Of a DNA stretch of 64,000 bases, positions 58,703 through 64,000 are shown piece by piece. Position 1 is the first letter of the stretch. Each line of letters starts with the position of its first letter. The notes beneath the pieces were generated by a model. It was not told the DNA's origin. It did not search any database and was given only the letters and a program-made list of their open reading frames with translations. Source of the stretch: Sutterella wadsworthensis (GTDB lineage: Bacteria; Pseudomonadota; Gammaproteobacteria; Burkholderiales; Burkholderiaceae_F); NCBI RefSeq assembly GCF_003315195.1, contig NZ_QNRV01000006.1, positions 51,416 through 115,415 on the forward strand. The letters are read 5' to 3'. Made by a program: the position numbers and the translations under genes.

Positions 58703-59968
58703 TTAGAGGCGTCCGCCGCGCGGACCCCGGCCGCTCGCGCCGCCGCTGCCGCGCTTGCCGAAAGGTGTACGCTTCACCCCCTCGGAGCGTTGGCCGTCTT
58801 CCTCATTGCGCGTGCGGGAAGAGGCGTTCGACTTGCCGTAAGCGCGCTGCGTGCGGCGGTCCGACAGATCTCGGCTTTCAGAGAAAGGAACGCCCGTGCG
58901 GTCAGACTTGCCCGGCGCACCGCGGCGAGGCGCGCGTTCAGCTTCTGCAGCCTCCCGCTCAAGCCGCTCGCGCCACTTCAGACGCGCCGCAGCTTTAAGC
59001 GCCTTGACTTCTGCGGCCTTGGCAGCCGCCTCTTCGGGCGAACTGGCACGATCCATGCGGTCGAGCTCTGTAATCCAACGGCGCACATCCGCCGGATCCA
59101 TTTCCTCGCGCTTGCCGCGCACCAGCCCTGGCGGCAGCTCCACAGCGCCGTATCGCACGCGGATAAGACGGGAAACCGTCAGATTCACCGACTCGAAGAG
59201 ACGACGAACCTCACGGTTGCGGCCCTCGCGAATGGTCACCACATACCAGTGGTTCAACCCTTTGCCGCCCTCATCGGTGAGCGTTTCGAATTTGGCCGGA
59301 CCATCTTCGAGCTCAACGCCGGCGAGCAGTTTGGCCTCATCTTCAGGCGTCAGTTCACCAACCGTACGCACTGCGTATTCGCGCTCCATTTCGTAGCGCG
59401 GGTGCATGAGCCGATTGGCCAGACTTCCCGACGTCGTAAAGAGAAGCAGTCCTTCGGTATTGAAGTCAAGACGGCCAACCGCAATCCAACGGCCGCCCGG
59501 CACGCGCGGAAGGTGATTAAAGACGCTCGGGCGGCCTTCCGGGTCGTCACGCGAAACGATTTCGCCCGCGGGCTTATGGTAAAGAAGCACACGAGGCGTG
59601 TCGGCTGCCTCGGGCGACAGACGGCGCACGAGACGTCCTTCAACGCGGATCACATCTTCAGCCGATACGCGATCGCCGAGTTTGGCAGGGTTGCCGTTCA
59701 CCGTCACGATGCCCGATTCAATCAAGCGCTCCATTTCGCGCCGCGACCCCATACCGGCATCGGCAAGCGCCTTCTGCAGCTTTTCCGTAGGAGCTTCGGC
59801 GCGATCAATGGCCGCAAAAGCGCCCTGGAAATCGCCTTCAGCGGCTTTGATCTGAGCCGTCAGAGGATTCGGATCGCGCGGCTTGGGGAAGCGAGGCTTC
59901 TTCATCGGTGCGCGAAACGGCGTTCTCTTTTTTTCCGGCGCTTTTTTGCGCGTCATGGTCTTGGTCAA
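58703..59968 (-). CDS. rluB: 23S rRNA pseudouridine(2605) synthase RluB
   Basis: 421 aa. S4 RNA-binding domain ([21 protein letters not shown]), then the catalytic domain with Asp168 in [29 protein letters not shown] and [14 protein letters not shown] basic N-terminus and a long Arg/Gly/Ser-rich C-terminal tail are additions. The start is set at a TTG (59968) because GGAGGAG lies 7 bases before it; the first ATG is at 59956. Either way the gene begins more than 110 nt inside scpB. RluB versus RluE/F is judged from the domain order. Confidence 0.9.
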   Translation of the reverse strand: MTKTMTRKKAPEKKRTPFRAPMKKPRFPKPRDPNPLTAQIKAAEGDFQGAFAAIDRAEAPTEKLQKALADAGMGSRREMERLIESGIVTVNGNPAKLGDRVSAEDVIRVEGRLVRRLSPEAADTPRVLLYHKPAGEIVSRDDPEGRPSVFNHLPRVPGGRWIAVGRLDFNTEGLLLFTTSGSLANRLMHPRYEMEREYAVRTVGELTPEDEAKLLAGVELEDGPAKFETLTDEGGKGLNHWYVVTIREGRNREVRRLFESVNLTVSRLIRVRYGAVELPPGLVRGKREEMDPADVRRWITELDRMDRASSPEEAAAKAAEVKALKAAARLKWRERLEREAAEAERAPRRGAPGKSDRTGVPFSESRDLSDRRTQRAYGKSNASSRTRNEEDGQRSEGVKRTPFGKRGSGGASGRGPRGGRL

Positions 59969-60575
59969 AATTCAGCTCCTCCTGCGTCGGCGCCGCATCA
60001 GACGGGTCGTCTAGCAGATGATTGCTCGGGTTATTGATCCCAAGCGCAAATTCTTCGGGCGCCGAATCCATCAGACTCGGCAGTTCCGTAAGGCTTTTAA
60101 GCCCCAAATCGTTTAAAAAATGCTTCGTGGTGCCAAGCAGCGCCGGTCGACCAGGCGTTTCGCGCCACCCCACCGTTTCAATCCAGCCGCGATCTTCAAA
60201 CTGACGCAGAATCGCGGGATTGACCGCCACGCCGCGTATTTCCTCAATGTCGCCGCGGGTTACCGGTTGACGATAAGCAATGATGGCAAGCGTTTCCATT
60301 GCCGCGCGTGAGTAGCGCGCCGGACGCTCCTCTTCAATACGGGCAAGCCATGTCATTGCACCCTCTGCAGTGCGAAACCGCCAAGTGCCATCGGAGAGTT
60401 CCTCAAGCACCATAGCTCGATTCTCCCAGAACACCCGCAGTGACTCAAGCTCCTGCCGCACTGTCTTCGCCGACAATTCGTCGCTGAAGAGCCGCCGCAT
60501 CTCCCGGATGCTGAGCGGCTTGCGCGCGGCGAGAAGTGCAGCTTCTAAAACAGTCTGCGTCGTAAATTCAGCCAT
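59838..60575 (-). CDS. scpB: Segregation and condensation protein B
   Basis: Winged-helix partner of the SMC-ScpA condensin, 245 aa. [70 protein letters not shown] and [25 protein letters not shown] are typical. A Ser/Asp/Glu-rich tail of about 60 residues overlaps the start of rluB. The ATG at 60575 has AAGGG 8 bases upstream; GTG at 60584 is also in frame. No scpA gene lies beside it. Confidence 0.93.
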   Translation of the reverse strand: MAEFTTQTVLEAALLAARKPLSIREMRRLFSDELSAKTVRQELESLRVFWENRAMVLEELSDGTWRFRTAEGAMTWLARIEEERPARYSRAAMETLAIIAYRQPVTRGDIEEIRGVAVNPAILRQFEDRGWIETVGWRETPGRPALLGTTKHFLNDLGLKSLTELPSLMDSAPEEFALGINNPSNHLLDDPSDAAPTQEELNFDQDHDAQKSAGKKENAVSRTDEEASLPQAARSESSDGSDQSR

Positions 60576-60671
60576 CACCAACACCCTTGCCTGCGAAAGA
60601 CCTTGAGAGAACGAGATATTGCACGCTCAACAAAAATTCCGAGGTCGGCAGTTTATGAAGAGTCAATCAAC

Positions 60672-60703
60672 AAAAAACCCCGTACGGATCATCCCGTGCG
60701 GGG
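60672..60703 (-). terminator. Intrinsic terminator after tRNA-Ser
   Basis: Minus-strand stem of 10 bp (60694-60703 with 60678-60687, one G-U type pair) followed by T6. Confidence 0.87.
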
Positions 60704-60778
60704 CTCTTTTCGAGTCTTATGGCCAGACTTTAGATCCCAGCAAATATTGCCCGGAATTGCCTGAGGCACAGTGTATGC

Positions 60779-60869
60779 TGGCGGAAGGGGTGGGATTCGA
60801 ACCCACGATACGGAATTACCGTATACCGGATTTCGAGTCCGGCGCATTCGACCTCTCTGCCACCCTTCC
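60779..60869 (-). tRNA. tRNA-Ser (anticodon CGA)
   Basis: 91 nt with encoded CCA. Acceptor GGAAGGG/CCCTTCC, discriminator G, anticodon stem CCGGA/TCCGG enclosing CTCGAAA (anticodon CGA, reads UCG), a long variable arm (TATACGGTAATTCCGTATC) and T-arm GTGGG-TTCGAAT-CCCAC. The long variable arm and anticodon identify serine. It lies 115 nt downstream of serS in the same direction. Confidence 0.95.
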
Positions 60870-60984
60870 GCGTCAAGAGAGAAGACGGATTGTATCTGCG
60901 CTTACAAGAAAAAGCAAGGCCGCCGACCGAGAAAAGCATTCCCGTGTTCGACGGCCTCTCTATCTCTGGCAGAGCGTCAGTACA

Positions 60985-62415
<1,431 letters not shown>

Positions 62416-62416
62416 A

Positions 62417-63823
62417 TCAACCTTGTCCGCGACGGCGTCCTTTACCGGCTTTCCATGCCGCTTGATTGAGTTCGGCCAAGCCCCTGAGCTTTTCTGCGAT
62501 CCGCGCTTCCGTCCCGCGGTCCGTCGGGTGATACCAGCGACGGCCCTCTAAACCTTCAGGCAGATAGATTTCACCGGCAGCAAAAGCGCCCGGTTCATCG
62601 TGCGCGTATCGATAGCCCTCTTTGTATCCCAAATCCTTCATTAGTTTTGTAGGCGCATTTCTCAGATGCATGGGCACAGGACGAGATCCGTCGCTGCGAA
62701 TAAAATCCTTTAACTCATTCATCGCAACTTCAATGGCATTGCTCTTTGGCGCACACGCCAAATAGACCGCAGCCTCGCCTAGCGCCAGATCACCCTCAGG
62801 ACTGCCGAGACGTTCATAGATCTCAGCCGCATTGACCGCAACATCCATCGCTCGGGGGTCGGCCAAACCAATATCTTCCACCGACATACGCATCAAACGT
62901 CTGGCGATGTAACGCGGATCACACCCGCCGTCGAGCATACGCATCAGCCAATAAAGTGCTGCATCTGGGTCCGATCCGCGTACGGACTTATGAAGCGCAC
63001 TGATTTGGTCATAGAAATTGTCTCCGCCCTTATCAAAGCGGCGCAGTGTTGCGGGTGTCGTTTTTCTGAGAAATGCAGCATCAATCGTCCCGATGCGGCG
63101 CTCTCGGGCCATCGTACAGCACACATCCAAAGCATTCAGGCAACGGCGGGCATCTCCGTCGGCCAGTTCAATCAAGATGCCGCGTGCTTCCGGATTCAGT
63201 GTGAGTTCGCTGAACTCCCGAGTCATGGCGCGGTCGATTAGCTCCCCGGTTTCTTCTTTGGAAAGGCTTTCGAGCTGATAGACCGTGGCTCGCGACAGCA
63301 GTGCATTAACCACTTCAAAGGACGGATTCTCCGTTGTGGCGCCCACAAAGATAAAAAGTCCAGACTCCACGTGCGGCAGGAAAGCATCCTGCTGGCTCTT
63401 GCTGAAGCGATGCACCTCGTCAACAAATACAACGGTTGGGCGCTGCGTTGCAGCCAGCGTCTGCTTAGCAGCATCGACCGCCTCACGAATGTCCTTTACG
63501 CCTCCCAAAACAGCCGATATAGCGATAAAAGGCAGATCAAAAGCATTCGCCATTAATCGAGCAATCGTTGTTTTGCCAACGCCTGGCGGTCCCCAAAGGA
63601 TCATGGAGTGCGGACGATGATTCTCAAACGCCACCCGCAGCGGTGCTCCGGGTCCCAAAAGCTTCTTCTGGCCGATGACTTCATCCAAAGTCTGCGGCCG
63701 CATGCGTTCAGCTAAAGGCTTCAGTATCGGCAGTGCAGCCGAATGCTTTCCGGCGGCTCCGCGATCGTGCCTGGCAATAACGGGAGGCGATTCAGTCGTC
63801 CCAAAAAGAGATTCTTCAGTCAT
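62417..63823 (-). CDS. rarA: Replication-associated recombination protein RarA (MgsA)
   Basis: AAA+ ATPase acting at stalled forks, 468 aa. Walker A GPPGVGKTT (78-86), Walker B VVFVDEVHRF (131-140), sensor 1 FVGATTENPSFEV, and the MgsA C-terminal tetramerisation domain with MRMSVEDIGLADP and DGSRPVPMHLRNAPTKLMKDLGY. The ATG at 63823 is in a plausible position, downstream of the rRNA operon on the same strand. Confidence 0.96.
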   Translation of the reverse strand: MTEESLFGTTESPPVIARHDRGAAGKHSAALPILKPLAERMRPQTLDEVIGQKKLLGPGAPLRVAFENHRPHSMILWGPPGVGKTTIARLMANAFDLPFIAISAVLGGVKDIREAVDAAKQTLAATQRPTVVFVDEVHRFSKSQQDAFLPHVESGLFIFVGATTENPSFEVVNALLSRATVYQLESLSKEETGELIDRAMTREFSELTLNPEARGILIELADGDARRCLNALDVCCTMARERRIGTIDAAFLRKTTPATLRRFDKGGDNFYDQISALHKSVRGSDPDAALYWLMRMLDGGCDPRYIARRLMRMSVEDIGLADPRAMDVAVNAAEIYERLGSPEGDLALGEAAVYLACAPKSNAIEVAMNELKDFIRSDGSRPVPMHLRNAPTKLMKDLGYKEGYRYAHDEPGAFAAGEIYLPEGLEGRRWYHPTDRGTEARIAEKLRGLAELNQAAWKAGKGRRRGQG

Positions 63824-63879
63824 GGCGTCCGGATGAGCACTTGCTTTCTAAAGAAGAGGAATTGTAGCCGCAGATAGCG

Positions 63880-63910
63880 AAAACCCCCGCAGACCGAAAT
63901 CTGCGGGGGT
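63880..63910 (-). terminator. Intrinsic terminator of the rRNA operon
   Basis: Minus-strand stem ACCCCCGCAGA/TCTGCGGGGGT (63900-63910 with 63883-63893) followed by TTTT; immediately after the 5S gene. Confidence 0.9.
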
Positions 63911-63921
63911 TCGTATAGGGA

Positions 63922-64000
63922 GCCTGGCGATGACCTACTTTCACTGGAAATACAACCAACTATCATCGGCGCAGAGGCGTTTCACTGTCCTGTTCGGAAT
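63922..64000 (-). rRNA. rrf: 5S rRNA, 3' part (gene continues past the right edge)
   Basis: The minus strand shows 79 nt matching the 5S 3' half: it includes ACAGTGAAACGCCTC, GTATTTCCAGTGAAAGTAGG and the closing CATCGCCAGGC. An rRNA operon transcribed toward rarA therefore lies to the right of the window. Confidence 0.95.

Noticed and set aside
58592..60037. 481-codon open frame opposite rluB
   Set aside because: Antisense shadow of rluB; composition unlike a real protein.

Overview
This is a gene-dense chromosomal segment of a Gram-negative bacterium. It has an LPS/Kdo gene set, an rpsU-yqeY-dnaG-rpoD macromolecular-synthesis cluster, a rimP-nusA-infB-rbfA-truB operon and RpoD proteins with Burkholderiales-type Lys/Ala-rich N-termini. 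Tat-exported flavoprotein reductases and an orphan TorA/BisC-type molybdoenzyme suggest an anaerobic, respiring betaproteobacterium. My inference is Sutterellaceae (Sutterella/Parasutterella type); no 16S gene is in the window to prove it. No transposons, prophage or CRISPR arrays were seen.

Layout. 1-9.5 kb (minus): rpsU, yqeY, dnaG, rpoD, then a second full-length RpoD-like sigma gene cut by the left edge. 9.7-15.4 kb (plus): a periplasmic-sensor histidine kinase, a FixJ-type regulator and two Tat-signal FAD reductases. 15.7-30 kb: an orphan Phd-like antitoxin, tsaD, rpmBG, ispH, a YbaK-type deacylase, rsmB, purN, ribF-ileS-lspA, a glycosyltransferase with a C10 tract, and coaBC-dut. 30-37.4 kb (mostly minus): molybdopterin reductase, a DUF2199-like protein, an AEC transporter, sodB, xseA. 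37.4-38.3 kb: a 960-nt non-coding region with clustered DnaA-box-like 9-mers. 38.3-48 kb: lpxK-trm112-kdsB, a Tat-signal metallo-beta-lactamase-fold protein, an attenuator-controlled solute-binding protein, adk, a D-2-hydroxyacid-type FAD dehydrogenase and an unknown lipoprotein. 48-64 kb (minus): dusA, ychJ, typA, truB, rbfA, infB, nusA, rimP, rluB, scpB, tRNA-Ser(CGA), serS, rarA and the 3' part of a 5S rRNA gene.

The most striking feature lies ahead of the solute-binding protein (41977-42256). A 40-codon leader reading frame with a good ribosome-binding site ends in Trp-Trp-Arg-Val-stop. It is followed by four RNA segments that can pair 1:2, 2:3 or 3:4, and segment 4 runs straight into a U-tract. 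This is the layout of the enterobacterial trp attenuator, but it stands before a transport protein in a betaproteobacterium. Other notable points are the poly-C tract at codons 5-8 of the glycosyltransferase (a probable phase-variation switch), the tandem full-length sigma-70 genes, and operator-like palindromes before sodB, the molybdoenzyme and adk.
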